The translations under genes and the position numbers were made by a program. A stretch of 23,356 bases of DNA. Origin: Paraglomus occultum. Taxonomy: Eukaryota; Glomeromycota; Glomeromycetes; Paraglomerales; Paraglomeraceae. The DNA lies in assembly GCA_910592205.1 (NCBI GenBank), contig CAJVPJ010000501.1:1-23356 (forward strand), in the 5' to 3' direction. The first letter of the stretch is position 1, and every line of letters begins with the position of its first letter. The notes under the pieces were generated by a model that saw nothing but the letters and a program-made list of their open reading frames with translations, did not search any database and was not told where the DNA came from. Positions 9,018-19,077 of the stretch are shown here, one piece after another.

Positions 9018-9300
9018 ATGGATTTCAACATAAAAGGTTTCGATAGACGCAGATCGGAAGCAATCATTAAAACTATTCCGAAATGGGTTGATAAAAACCA
9101 GAGATATTGGTTACTATAATGAAACGTATAATATGAGTTCACAACTGTTATTGCTGACGATTGCCCTAGCGGATTTTCCAAATAACAATAAAAATTGCGT
9201 GTTACTGTATAACATGTCTGACGCTAAAAGTTTAAAGATGATATTAAATTTCATAAGCTTTGAACAAGACTGCATGACCGCCATTTTAAGCAAACTTTAA
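9018..9300 (+). pseudogene. Possible RecQ-like helicase C-terminal remnant
   Basis: From the ATG at 9018 one frame reads GFDRRRSEAIIKTIPKWVD. A second frame reads GYYNET (about 9105), and after a damaged stretch NCVLLYNMSDAKSLKMIL continues to a stop at 9298. In RecQ helicases, a ...VIH...PKS...YYQETGRAGRDG...CVLLY...D... arrangement covers motifs V-VI and the following strand. The order and spacing of PKW, YYNET and CVLLY fit, but the arginine-finger GRAGRDG segment is not readable. It may be a relic, or the similarity may be chance. Confidence 0.3.
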
Positions 9301-11312
9301 AAGGATAGTTAAATTTGGAATAAGGAAAGTGGTTGCGCCCCCCCCCCCCGTACTCTCGACTAACAACCGCTGTTTTAGCTTATTAAACCTTGACACAAAT
9401 CTGCTTATTTCACGGGCAGAATGGATGCAGAGATTTTAAGTGGTTATAAACAAGTATTATGATATCAGTCTCGAAATTTGGCATAAATAATAGATTGTAT
9501 ATATTAATATATTGTATCACTAAACTGAGCACAAGCCCCCAATTAAATTTATAATAGATCATCTCGCATCATATGGAATATATGAAATAGTAGTAGGGAT
9601 ATTCTATCAGATAAGCAACCCATGACACCATTACTAATGCAATTTTCAGGAATCGTAAAATCCACGTTTTCAGTTTCTTTACATGTTATCGCATGCCGTA
9701 TCTAAAATTGAACTATATTCTATTTCAGAACATTCTCGTTTTCTTATTCCAAATCACGCAACCAACAAACATGATAATCAATACTCTTTTTTTTTTCTTG
9801 CCGTTTACAAACGTGACTGGCCAAATTTGCTTCCATAAGCGGGTGTTTAAATCTCAGTTATGTGAACAATTCGGTTTTTGGATGTGCACACATTCTTTTT
9901 GTGCAAGCGCTTTAAACCACTATGATGCGAGCACCTGACTCGTATGCGCTGGGCAGTAACACACAAACACATCTTATCCATACCCATCATGTTTATACCA
10001 CTGCATCCGTCAGACAACAACAAACGCTAAAATGGCGGCTTAACATCCAGTCATTCAAATTAGTACGTATACAATTTTTGTGTATACCGAAAACTGTGCT
10101 TTGTTTTTTTTTAAATTAAATGTATGTATGTGCATATTATATATACAGCATGTATTAGGGTGGTACAGTACTTCTGAATAGAAGCTCTAATTTGTACGGC
10201 AATTAGAGCATCGCACAAATACTGTGGTTCACATCGAATAACAATAGAACTACCAGTAATACGTGCGTTAATGATAGGTGAAATTCTTGTTATATATTTT
10301 TGAATTAAAGTTAAACGTTAAATATTGGTGTTTGATTAATGAGGTTATGGAGCGCCCAGAGGCAAATTTAGCCAGCCAAACAATCCGATCACAACTCGTG
10401 ACTTTAATAGTTTACTATTGGTAAATTCGTGCAGATTCTCACTCGTTTCGTCGGTTTGGAGAATCCTCTTTTCTATATCGGCTTTTATTCAGCAATTGCT
10501 TCTACCATTGTTCGCATATTCCCCATTCCAGTAATCCAAATCGTCCCGCTTCCCCAGACTGGGATAAGCATCGATTCTGAAACAAACATTTCTCCTCAAT
10601 TTCATCCGATTGCAGTCAACAAGGGCAATGCCAAATATCTCTCATATTCTAATTGGGAACGTTTAGCAAAAATAGAAACCGTTTGAGCTTACATATGTAA
10701 CTCACAAAGGTCCCCCCCCCTTTCTTTTGCTCATTCTAACAATTTGGCACACATGATCAAATGATATATAAACTAGCGTTTCGCGAGACAAGGGAAAAAA
10801 AAAAGCTTGGTCGGCAGACGGCTTTCTTATCATTCCACATTGTCACAAAATTATTTGATAATTCGGCTCGGAAGATAGGAAAGGGAACTTATTGTGTCAG
10901 GTAAATACAAATGTAGAGAGCCTATTTCTATTGGATGTATTGTAAACTAGTCCATATTGAGCTGTTGTGAGTCGTGAATCAATAAACACTGGATCAAATA
11001 TTTCCAATGAATCTCGTTTCGAAAAGATACTTAATTTCTACTGCATGTCAATAGCAATATGAACAAACAATGTACTAAATTATATGTTATCTTTTATATC
11101 ATTTACTGTTTATTATTTACCGTGTAACGCCTAAATACTAACTGATCGTCAAACGTTACTCTTTATCAACATATTAATTCTTAGGAGATTCTATGAACAC
11201 TCTCATATCTGAAGTAAAAGGTTGTGAAGCTCTAAGTTTGGCTCAATATTGTATATTCTGCCACAATCCTTCTTAACGAAGAAGGGAATACTACCTTTAT
11301 TAACGTTTAATT
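9301..11312. other. Intergenic region, no gene supported
   Basis: Short frames at 9693-9938, 9922-10119 and 10429-10686 have no motifs, and the last lacks an ATG start. Homopolymer C runs occur at 9338-9349 (12 C) and 10712-10720 (9 C). The part nearest 11300 probably contains upstream promoter sequence of the proline-rich protein gene, but no TATA box at a suitable distance was recognised. Confidence 0.5.
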
Positions 11313-11441
11313 TCCCCTCATTTCTCTCCCTCCCTCTCTCTTTTCACTCCTTTTTACTCTTTCCCTCCCTCTCTCCCCTCCCCCTTCACCTTCCCTTCTC
11401 GCTTCCTCTCGCCTACTCTCATTCTCTTCATTCCCTCCCAA
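11313..11441 (+). promoter_or_regulatory. Pyrimidine-rich (CT) tract upstream of the proline-rich gene
   Basis: About 130 bp is almost entirely C and T on the plus strand (CTCTCCCTCCCTC-type). It lies shortly before the proposed noncoding first exon, which ends at 11498. CT-rich blocks before transcription starts are common in fungal promoters (general knowledge). A role here is inferred only from composition and position. It may equally be a simple-sequence expansion. Confidence 0.45.
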
Positions 11442-11498
11442 CTCAAGTGACGTCTGGTTTTTTATCACTACTCCTCTACGCGCTAATTATCACGTCAG

Positions 11499-11832
11499 GT
11501 AAGTAAACAAGACTGAAAGTAAGACTAGGTGGAAAGTGAAAATGCATTGTGCGATAAGAAAGAGACTTGCATTTGGCAACCTACTTCTTTTAAGATTAGC
11601 TTCACACACCTTCTCTAATAGTGTAGCATTCATATTTTCACGCTGAAAAGAAAAAATACCAATCGTCGTTATAAAGTGCAACTGTCTTATTTCAAGTTTC
11701 TTCTCAATAATAGTAAATGTGGCTGAATGCTCGAAAAAAATTGCCAATTAGATCAAACGTGATGAGCTAACATGCATTCACCGCCACAATAAATAACGTT
11801 TTTAACAACCTAATTTTTTAACTTTATTATAG
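11499..11832 (+). other. 5'UTR intron of the proline-rich protein gene
   Basis: CACGTCAG is followed by GTAAGT at 11499, and TTTATTATAG ends at 11832, giving a 334-bp intron, much longer than the other introns here. The following leader 11833-11965 contains no ATG before the start at 11966, which fits a scanning-compatible leader. That the upstream exon is transcribed is inferred from the splice signals. Confidence 0.5.
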
Positions 11833-11965
11833 ATTTTGACGGTCTGTAGGTGATATTAAAGAATTTAACGTCACGACATTTTCAACTGCTGAAAGAAGCG
11901 TCCCATCCATCTCTACATCTGTTATTATCCCACTCATTTCTTTATCATTGTGGCGAAAGTGACGC

Positions 11966-14900
11966 ATGCTGGCTTCATTATTCGGACCTCGCAGCGCAAC
12001 TGAGCCGACTGCAAATGACGAATTCTATGTCACTCGGCGTTCGAGCGAACCGGCTTCTGCTGGACACGTCTCTGGACAAACTGATAGTGGCAATGGCCAG
12101 CGAACTCGTTCCAGTCTAGATAGTGTTACTGGAACTACAAAAAGATATGGTATATACGAGTTTAACTGGCCAGGTGCCAACGCGGAAGATGATAATAAGG
12201 GGGCGTTGGATACGAATTCAAACTTTGATACTACTACTACTATCGCACCAGGCGTGAAGACGGCTAATTTTGATTCGTGGGACTATCAAGAAAAGCCCCC
12301 GAGCTCGCCTGTCATCAAACCTTTATCTATCAAGAGCACAATAAGTGATCCCCTTGATCCACCACGACCATCGCTAGGTGGAATTCAGGTTACTCAGGTT
12401 TCGGTTGTCGAGATTCATGAAAGGACAGACGGTTCTGTAGTTAACTCTGTTGAACCGACCAACTTACCGCATCGTGGAGATTATAACAACTGGGAAGAAG
12501 AGACTGATTGGCAGCCTCCGGTTTCGCGGCGGCGCAACTATAAGCATAGGCATTCGTATTCCGACTCCATTATGAATGCAAGTTTTTCCAAGAACTTTAA
12601 CAAATTGATCAATGGCTTTAAATCCACACAAGACCGGACGAGCAAGAGGACACATCAACTTAATTTTCGAATATCTACAAGACGCAACGAAGAGGATCAA
12701 GCACGACCACTCCCGACGTTCGACGAAAGCAGACGTCTTAGACCCAAGAGACGCACGTCAGTAATGACACAGGGAAAACCCAAAAGAAAAAGCGTTGCCG
12801 TGAATGCTATCCAACCGCTTACCAAAGTTTGGAACCCGTCAGGTGAATTTCAACCCACCACCGCTAATGGTAGACATATGGTCAGACAATTGCCTCCCTC
12901 TGGCCGCCGTCTTCGTCGCAATGGTGCAACGATATATCGAAAGCAAACACAGACTCTGAGTGATGGCGAGAGAGCCCCAACGTCTAACCCGGCCTTTGCA
13001 AACGATCCGACAGATATCGAAGATGACTCGGTACCAACATACACATTACGAACACCGTGGGTGCCCAAGCCGATTCGGCCACCACAGTTGCTCCATGCTA
13101 CACTCGTACCCTTGCCAAGACGTCTTTCACGCAGCAACAGTAGGACATCGAAAGTTGCAGGAGCAAATCTCAGCAGGCGCACAAGATTGAACCCTCGACG
13201 ACAATCGAAACTTGTCCCATCTCCGTCAGCGTCAGTGACAGCATCAATTGCTGATGCGCGTGGGACACAGGGAATAAGACGTATGGCGTCAACCCGAGTG
13301 AGACGACGCAAGCGAACATCAGTCATCTCAAATGATACAAAGAGAAGTTCAGTTATCATGCGACAAGGATTATTGGAGGATAGTATAATGATGTCGATTA
13401 TGGGCGGTGCGTTAGGAGCGGGCCTGAAAAATGGTTTACTTCATAACATGAATCATAAACAAGAGAAACCTTTGATACGAAAAAGGACTAAAAAGGGCAG
13501 TAATGCCGTTGTTCAAGATCGCGAGGCGAGACGGGCACGCAGACAGAGACAGAAAGAGAAACAAAAAGAGAAAATTGAAGAGGAAAATAATGCAATGACA
13601 CGCGGAGTTGAAGAGCTTGATGAAAAAAGCCGCAAGAATGAATTTCTAACGGCACCTCCAAGAAAAGTCGGACAAGATAATTTCAGCCCTGACTTTACGC
13701 CTGACCAATCACCCAACAGCTCCTTTTCCTCCTCTGCGTCTGAAAAACGGAGCATGAAATCTAATATCGAACCTTCTCCTTCGCCTCCGCCATTTCCAAC
13801 TCATCTCGCACGATCAACAAGATACGGCAATGATCAATTATCTCCCAAATTGATACAACCAAAATCCAGCGAGTCATACGCATACTCTAGGCCACAGAGA
13901 ATTATTACGGACGTAAAGAAATTTTCTACTGATCGATTTAAAGACCCTGAAACGACGCAAGAGCTAGATGATGTGCCTGCTTTGACGTCAATGTCTACAC
14001 CCACGTCTCCAACACAATATATGCCGAACAGAAGAAAGTCCAAACCGAGTTTGAATATCCGCGGACTCTTCACCATAAACAATGCCCGTACGTCAATGTC
14101 ATCGTCAATGTCATCGTCAATGCAAGCGTCAGCCTCACCTTCATCACCACCACCATTGCCGCCGCCGCCGCCGCCGATATCACTACCGCTACCACCCCCG
14201 CCACCACCATTACCACACTCAATGCCTACAACTACCCAAGCAACCGTTTCCGTAGTTCCCAGTCCGATAACGCCTAGACCAACCAATCCTCTTTCACCAG
14301 GTGTATACGAGTCGACACGCTCGCCACCGCCACCGCCAACTCCCATCATAGTCCCACCAACGAAATTGCCTCAATCACCCCCGCTTAGTCCGATAAAGAC
14401 CCTCCCAGCCACAGTACTCGGTCGATCGCGGCAGAAAAATGAGCCAAACATGAACGCGTCTATAAGTCCCGAGAAACTATTAAAGATGCAAAAGTTTGAA
14501 GCACTGCTTGCAGCGTCCGACGTTGCCGGCGATAAAAAACAGCGGACCAAGAAGAAACGCGCGGATCAGAGTTCGGTAACTAGTCCAGCTTCTCCGGAAA
14601 TGCCTCTATCCCCACTGTCTCCCATGTCAGCGACGCCGCCAACACGCAATCCGAATTTCGGCAGGATGGTCCCCGAAATGCGGAAAAAGGTTGCCAGCGT
14701 GGGCATACCGCCTTCCTTGATTCCGGGTGCAATCCCACAGCTTCCTGTAATGCCGCCATTGCACGTTGATGGTGGTGATAGTCTACGGAGAAGCCTGGGG
14801 AAGGATTCGACAAGTGATAGGCAGTCGATGAATTCGATGGCCGACTCTGTCACTGGCTCTGTGGCCGGATCCGTCGCAGATTCTGTTGCCGAGTCGTTTA

Positions 14901-15001
14901 CGATACATTATCGACCTGAAGAAAAGGTAGAACTTGCAACAGCACAGGTCGGGGAGGATGGAGTGCTACGGTTGACGTTAACACCTGCCGTATGTCGGTG
15001 A
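11966..15001 (+). CDS. 1011-aa proline-rich, basic, intrinsically disordered protein
   Basis: A single intact exon with ATG at 11966, preceded in frame by TGA at 11960-11962, and stop TGA at 14999. The protein is low-complexity over most of its length. Clusters of Arg/Lys run through residues about 180-470. Four basic sites followed by Ser-Val occur: RRTSV (Ser265), KRKSV (Ser276), RKRTSV (Ser452) and KRSSV (Ser462), resembling basophilic kinase sites. A short hydrophobic Gly/Ala stretch (MMSIMGGALGAGL, about 475-487) is followed by a highly charged helix (about 519-558). Poly-proline blocks at about 722-752 and 765-820 resemble FH1/SH3-ligand sequence, but no FH2, WH2 or SH3 domain was recognised. 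A Ser/Val/Asp repeat (DSVTGSVAGSVADSVAES) comes before the C-terminus. Codons are less AT-rich than the flanks. A cytoskeletal or polarity scaffold is plausible but unproven. Confidence 0.85.
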   Translation: MLASLFGPRSATEPTANDEFYVTRRSSEPASAGHVSGQTDSGNGQRTRSSLDSVTGTTKRYGIYEFNWPGANAEDDNKGALDTNSNFDTTTTIAPGVKTANFDSWDYQEKPPSSPVIKPLSIKSTISDPLDPPRPSLGGIQVTQVSVVEIHERTDGSVVNSVEPTNLPHRGDYNNWEEETDWQPPVSRRRNYKHRHSYSDSIMNASFSKNFNKLINGFKSTQDRTSKRTHQLNFRISTRRNEEDQARPLPTFDESRRLRPKRRTSVMTQGKPKRKSVAVNAIQPLTKVWNPSGEFQPTTANGRHMVRQLPPSGRRLRRNGATIYRKQTQTLSDGERAPTSNPAFANDPTDIEDDSVPTYTLRTPWVPKPIRPPQLLHATLVPLPRRLSRSNSRTSKVAGANLSRRTRLNPRRQSKLVPSPSASVTASIADARGTQGIRRMASTRVRRRKRTSVISNDTKRSSVIMRQGLLEDSIMMSIMGGALGAGLKNGLLHNMNHKQEKPLIRKRTKKGSNAVVQDREARRARRQRQKEKQKEKIEEENNAMTRGVEELDEKSRKNEFLTAPPRKVGQDNFSPDFTPDQSPNSSFSSSASEKRSMKSNIEPSPSPPPFPTHLARSTRYGNDQLSPKLIQPKSSESYAYSRPQRIITDVKKFSTDRFKDPETTQELDDVPALTSMSTPTSPTQYMPNRRKSKPSLNIRGLFTINNARTSMSSSMSSSMQASASPSSPPPLPPPPPPISLPLPPPPPPLPHSMPTTTQATVSVVPSPITPRPTNPLSPGVYESTRSPPPPPTPIIVPPTKLPQSPPLSPIKTLPATVLGRSRQKNEPNMNASISPEKLLKMQKFEALLAASDVAGDKKQRTKKKRADQSSVTSPASPEMPLSPLSPMSATPPTRNPNFGRMVPEMRKKVASVGIPPSLIPGAIPQLPVMPPLHVDGGDSLRRSLGKDSTSDRQSMNSMADSVTGSVAGSVADSVAESFTIHYRPEEKVELATAQVGEDGVLRLTLTPAVCR
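14128..14430 (+). repeat. Proline-codon-rich low-complexity segment
   Basis: Runs of CCA/CCG/CCC codons encode poly-Pro blocks interrupted by Leu, Ile and Ser. Just upstream, TCATCGTCAATG units repeat (14094-14121), encoding Ser-Ser-Ser-Met-type repeats. The antisense strand shows a Gly-rich open frame across the same bases, which is a shadow of the Pro codons. Confidence 0.8.
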
Positions 15002-15434
15002 TTAGACGCGTTGTGTTATTGATAACGAGGATTTGATTGTTATTTTCTCCTTTTGTAAATCTTAAATTTTTCCTTTTTCTTAACAAATTTCTCCCACTTA
15101 CTTATTTTACTTTACGTAATGTTTAAATTTACTTTTTGTTATAATTTATTCTGGGGTTTATTTATTTTGTTTTGTAGTTGTTACTGTTATTCATTGCTTG
15201 AACGAAAAAGTAGACAGCGTTGACGTTGTATAGTATAGAAAGATTTTATTCCAGCACGTTTGATCTTCCCTATTTTGAACACGTTTTTAATTGTTTGTAC
15301 ATATGAAATAGAAAAGATTGTGATAGTCTCCTCGCAATCTCGCCTCTTTGGAAGATAGTTGTATGCGGATGATAGAGCTTATTTATTTGAGATATACGGT
15401 TTAATAGTAGATTTGGCTTTACTTAAAAGTGCTC

Positions 15435-15440
15435 AATAAA
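15435..15440 (+). terminator. Candidate poly(A) signal after the proline-rich gene
   Basis: AATAAA lies about 430 bp downstream of the stop at 15001. It is the first canonical hexamer I noticed, so a long 3'UTR is implied if it is used; variant signals nearer the stop could be used instead. Confidence 0.35.
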
Positions 15441-15504
15441 AAACGTGATCGAGGGGAAATAAAATTGGGATGTTGGGGTAAATGGCAAGGAAGAATATGC
15501 GAAA

Positions 15505-15573
15505 ATAAAAAAAAAAGAGAGAAAATTTATTTCTGCAAAAAAAGAAAGAAAAAAGAAAAGAAAAGAAAAGCAA
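15505..15573 (+). repeat. A/G simple-sequence tract (AAAAG)n-like
   Basis: An almost pure purine tract includes repeated AAAAG units near 15552-15570. It is followed by TATAATA-type AT repeats to about 15605. It lies beyond the likely 3'UTR of the proline-rich gene. Confidence 0.8.
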
Positions 15574-17454
15574 AACCGTTCATATATAATATATAATAAT
15601 AATATAGCAGAACCATCTTTGCTGTTTTCAGCTAACACGTTAGTTGGTTTATTTACAAATACAAATACAAATAAAGAGAAACCTTATACATATTTGATAA
15701 CATAATAGAGTTATAGCCATGTTACACAGTAATAAGCGATAAAAACGTGACAGATCAGTAATATAATAATGTTTTGTTCATCTCTGACATTTCCACATCA
15801 ATTACCATTATTCTGGTTTTAGCTTACAAATTGCATTGAGCGAGGTTAGACGATATTAATTAACTATACATTAAAAGCGCTACATATACGGGATTTAAAG
15901 AATTTTCTATATAATAATAACACGTAAACAACTATATTATAATTAGAAAGTATTGCATCGCTTCGATTCACAATTGTTGCCTAAATATAACTTAGTAATA
16001 TATTCTATTATTATTTTTTTAGTCGTACACCTTCACATATTTATTATTATACCACGTAGGCGTGCAAATCGTTATTAAGCAAAAGTATTAGACTTGATAG
16101 CGTCATGATTTAAAGCGCAATGCAAGGACTACAAACCTTGAGCGTTTACTTTATTCCTACAATTTTTGGTCTTGTCAAAATTTTCAGTGTCTACATAAGA
16201 ATTATTGTATAAGTGCTTGGGAATCGAAACAACAGGAAACAATTTACTATTACTATAGCAGACCAGAGACGAGCAGGCTTGGATTTTTGTTTTCATTTCT
16301 GACTCGTGTTCCGGCTCCAGTATATTTTGTTGTCTGGTAAAAATAGTTAAAAGTAATAAATTAATTGAACAAGTTGTTTAGTATGTTGCTATTACTATGC
16401 TTAATATTAAGTAGTATGTACGTGTTACAAACTACTCGAAACTAAGAGAAAAAAAAAATCCCATGCCGCACTGCAACCAGCAATCTAAAAATTATAAAAA
16501 ATGGTTTGTTCAAACTTTACCGAATTTGTTAACAATCAATGTTTTCTCCCATTTTCTCGATTGCACTTGAAAACTTTTAAACGTGGAGTTTACAAAAGTC
16601 ATTACAATACTGTCCGAGATGTCTTGTTATTTTTTTTCTTTATGAATTTTCGGAGCATTTTCTTATCGGTATTTTTTTTTACAATTGCCCGCACGTTTTC
16701 GATAAAGTTCCAAGCCCAGACTGTTGAATGATTATTCGCATCTCTGGAATTATTGTGTTGGTAATTTGGCAATCTAGCTAGATGAGGGATTATTATTTCA
16801 TACACAAATACCATTTTTGTTTCATCACTGTAATAGAGTCAAACATTGTGCTTTTCTTTTGAAGGAGGCATTGTACATGTATTTCTCAAAAGCTGTTGTA
16901 AAATGACACTGTATATACGTTGAATTGTAACTCAAAACACAGGCTTTGTTGTAAATTTGCTGCGTGCATAATGTGCTAGACATTTACGTTTATGTCAAGT
17001 GTAAATAATTGTACCTCAGTTCCAGACTGTTGTTTTTGGTTTCGGAACTGAGACAACTGAGTTCTGGATTGAGCGACTTGGTGACAGGTTCCGAACTTGG
17101 ACACAACATAACCAATGAAAACTCAATAGCATGTGAAAATCAATTGAACGTATTCTACAATATAATATTGTAAAAATGTCGATGTCAAATATTTCGTTAA
17201 TATGCCACTTACTCGAAACAAAAACTTATCATTATTGCTGCTATGACTGCATATGCAATTACTGAACCCATTATTACTCAAAGTAACTATGATTGACAGA
17301 TACTCTTGTACTTATTGATAAGAAAATTATTCACGAGTTGACGGTATTGTATGTCAAAGACACGTGGTTTTTGGGTCAACATTTTCCCTCGAGAATGAAC
17401 ATAATAATTTTAGAGCTCATTTCCTGCATATTTTTTTACAAAATTCGGAGGGTA

Positions 17455-17569
17455 GGATATAACCGGGTAGGGATTTAAACGTGGGCGAATGTATACTTCA
17501 GTTGTTATTCCTATCTCCAACTATATATCTTGGATCCCAAAGTGGGGATATAAACGAGGTATGACTGTA
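17455..17569 (-). mobile_element. Possible pogo/Tigger-like transposon terminus
   Basis: Read on the minus strand from 17569, the sequence begins TACAGTCATACCTCGTTTAT, resembling the CAGT..(A)ACCTCG.TTATA ends of pogo/Tigger elements (family knowledge). Three related motifs of the form GGAT[A/T]TAAaCg.GGg lie at 17455, 17472 and 17546 on the plus strand, like repeated transposase-binding motifs. The end is followed by TA, the usual target of this superfamily. The opposite end was not found, so this would be a truncated copy. Confidence 0.35.
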
Positions 17570-17936
17570 TATGCTTACGATCACATGACAGCAAGTCCAA
17601 ACGGACAGAATTGTGGCGTGTGATAAAACAATTATTATATAATTCATAGCTTTTTTGCCTAGCTTGGCTTTTGATAAGAGAAATTTTTTAAAATGTCAGC
17701 GTGATAGTAACATGGTAATGCAGACGTAGTCAATTTGATTGCACTTTTTGCTCAAAAACTAGAGTTTACAGAAAAGCAAGAACATAGTGATTAGGTCATT
17801 ATTCTAACCATATTCTACGATATTAATATTTTATTTCCAAGCTACGATATTCTGCTAACAGGCTCGCTAAAGCTAATGAAAATCTATTTTTGACAAAATA
17901 TATTAACTCACTATTACTATTACTATCCATTATTAT

Positions 17937-17964
17937 GTTACACATACATATTAATATGTGTAAC
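17937..17964. repeat. Perfect 10-bp inverted repeat, 8-nt loop
   Basis: GTTACACATA (17937-17946) is the exact reverse complement of TATGTGTAAC (17955-17964), separated by CATATTAA. It could be a protein-binding palindrome, a transposon scar or chance in AT-rich DNA. Confidence 0.7.
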
Positions 17965-18726
17965 TCCGTTGTTTTTAAGTATGATCATGTTATTTGCTGC
18001 GTAGATTGTACTATCGATCGCCAATATTTTTTCCGGCAGTGAGTACATCACCCGTTTACTATTACTCTGTTTGTCAGTTCCGCGTACGATTTTCAGCCCA
18101 TCCCTCTTATCCATACGTTGTAGCGATCTGTGTATATTATCCACTTAAAAGAGCGTGGTTTCTCACGTTATTAAATTATATGTAATATTGAATACCGACA
18201 CAATAAACAAATCGTTGAGGATCTCCTCAAAATGGGTTCCTTCCGTGTATGCGATAATAATGACATATTGTTGAATTCCAGATCCATGTCAAGAAACACA
18301 ATCATCATATTATAATTATTATAACAACGACCGCAGATTGTTTTACTACACTGACGTAACAAAGATAATCTACAAATACTGTGTGTCATCACAAAGGGTT
18401 CTAGTCTCTGAAAATTACGGGGCCGTGGTGCAAATAATGCTATCAACCAGTGGCTGTATGGATCATCCAGCTAACCGGTTGGCGACTCTTTAGGAAATTT
18501 ATAGAGTTTTTTTTAACGATATATGGTTACACGAAGTGGAAGATACAAACAATCGACAGTAACATAACAATGTCAACGGTTGCAACCGATGATAACGGCG
18601 AACGCATTCAATAAGCGCAGCAACTAAAGAACAAAAACTGAATAGAATAGAATAAATAAATAAATATATATATAATGATCATGCAACGACAATGCGTTTC
18701 CCCCAATCGCTTACCTATCGACAGTA

Positions 18727-18748
18727 TTCGGTAAGACATTTTACCGAA
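18727..18748. repeat. Perfect 8-bp inverted repeat upstream of the ABCG gene
   Basis: TTCGGTAA (18727-18734) pairs exactly with TTACCGAA (18741-18748) across a 6-nt loop. It lies about 350 bp before the ABCG start and about 225 bp before its TATA box, so it is a candidate regulatory palindrome. No known factor site is assigned. Confidence 0.5.
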
Positions 18749-18971
18749 ATCGGGAATGTGCGATATGTAACACTTATACAGTGTGTTTTAGATATAGGCC
18801 AAATATGTATGTCAGATATGCTTAAAAGATTTTCCATATGCCAAAGTGAGTATTAATAATATTTAATAATATTTGTGAACCGATTGTCCATCAAGTTCAA
18901 ATCAGGCTTCGGTTTCGATTAGTGCAATCGATATTGAAGATATGATGTTGACATGATACGAATGCAAACCT

Positions 18972-18979
18972 TATATAAA
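18972..18979 (+). promoter_or_regulatory. TATA box of the ABCG transporter gene
   Basis: TATATAAA lies 99 bp upstream of the proposed ATG at 19078. Transcription would be expected to begin a few tens of bases downstream, leaving a short leader. A second TATAAATA at 19064 is too close to the start to serve this ATG. Confidence 0.5.
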
Positions 18980-19077
18980 GAGGATGGGGGGTCGGAGCAA
19001 AGGAAAGGATACCAAAATAAAAGTACACCTAGGACTGTTAAAAACGACATTTAATTGATAGCTGTATAAATATAATA

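Larger units (their letters stand above)
15606..18971. other. Long intergenic region, no gene supported
   Basis: This AT-rich stretch lies between the proline-rich gene and the ABCG promoter. Open frames such as 16501-16731, 17293-17478 and 17938-18144 (minus) have no recognisable motifs. It holds several inverted repeats, a possible transposon end at 17455-17569, and an AATA/TA simple repeat at 18641-18675. No tRNA or other structured RNA gene was recognised. Confidence 0.5.

Noticed and set aside
9693-9938. 81-codon open frame
   Set aside because: It is Phe/Ile/Leu-rich from T-rich DNA, without motif or conserved context.
10429-10686. 85-codon open frame upstream of the proline-rich gene
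   Set aside because: It starts at GTG, has no ATG, shows no motif, and is not joined by splice sites to the downstream gene.
12850-13359. Antisense Arg/Leu-rich open frame of 169 codons
   Set aside because: It lies wholly inside the intact sense gene and has no splice or start support.
13834-14349. Antisense Gly-rich open frame of 171 codons
   Set aside because: It is the reverse strand of the CCN proline codons of the 1011-aa protein, a compositional shadow.
14128-14430. Formin (FH1-FH2) identity for the proline-rich protein
   Set aside because: FH1-like proline runs are present, but the sequence after them lacks any FH2-like helical domain, so formin was not called.
17938-18144. Minus-strand 68-codon frame containing DKRDGLKIVRGTDKQ
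   Set aside because: It is somewhat protein-like but starts at GTG, ends within a palindrome, and has no homologue I recognise.
18641-18675. AATA/TA repeat as a core promoter of the ABCG gene
   Set aside because: It is over 400 bp from the start codon and is better explained as a simple repeat; TATATAAA at 18972 is the better TATA box.
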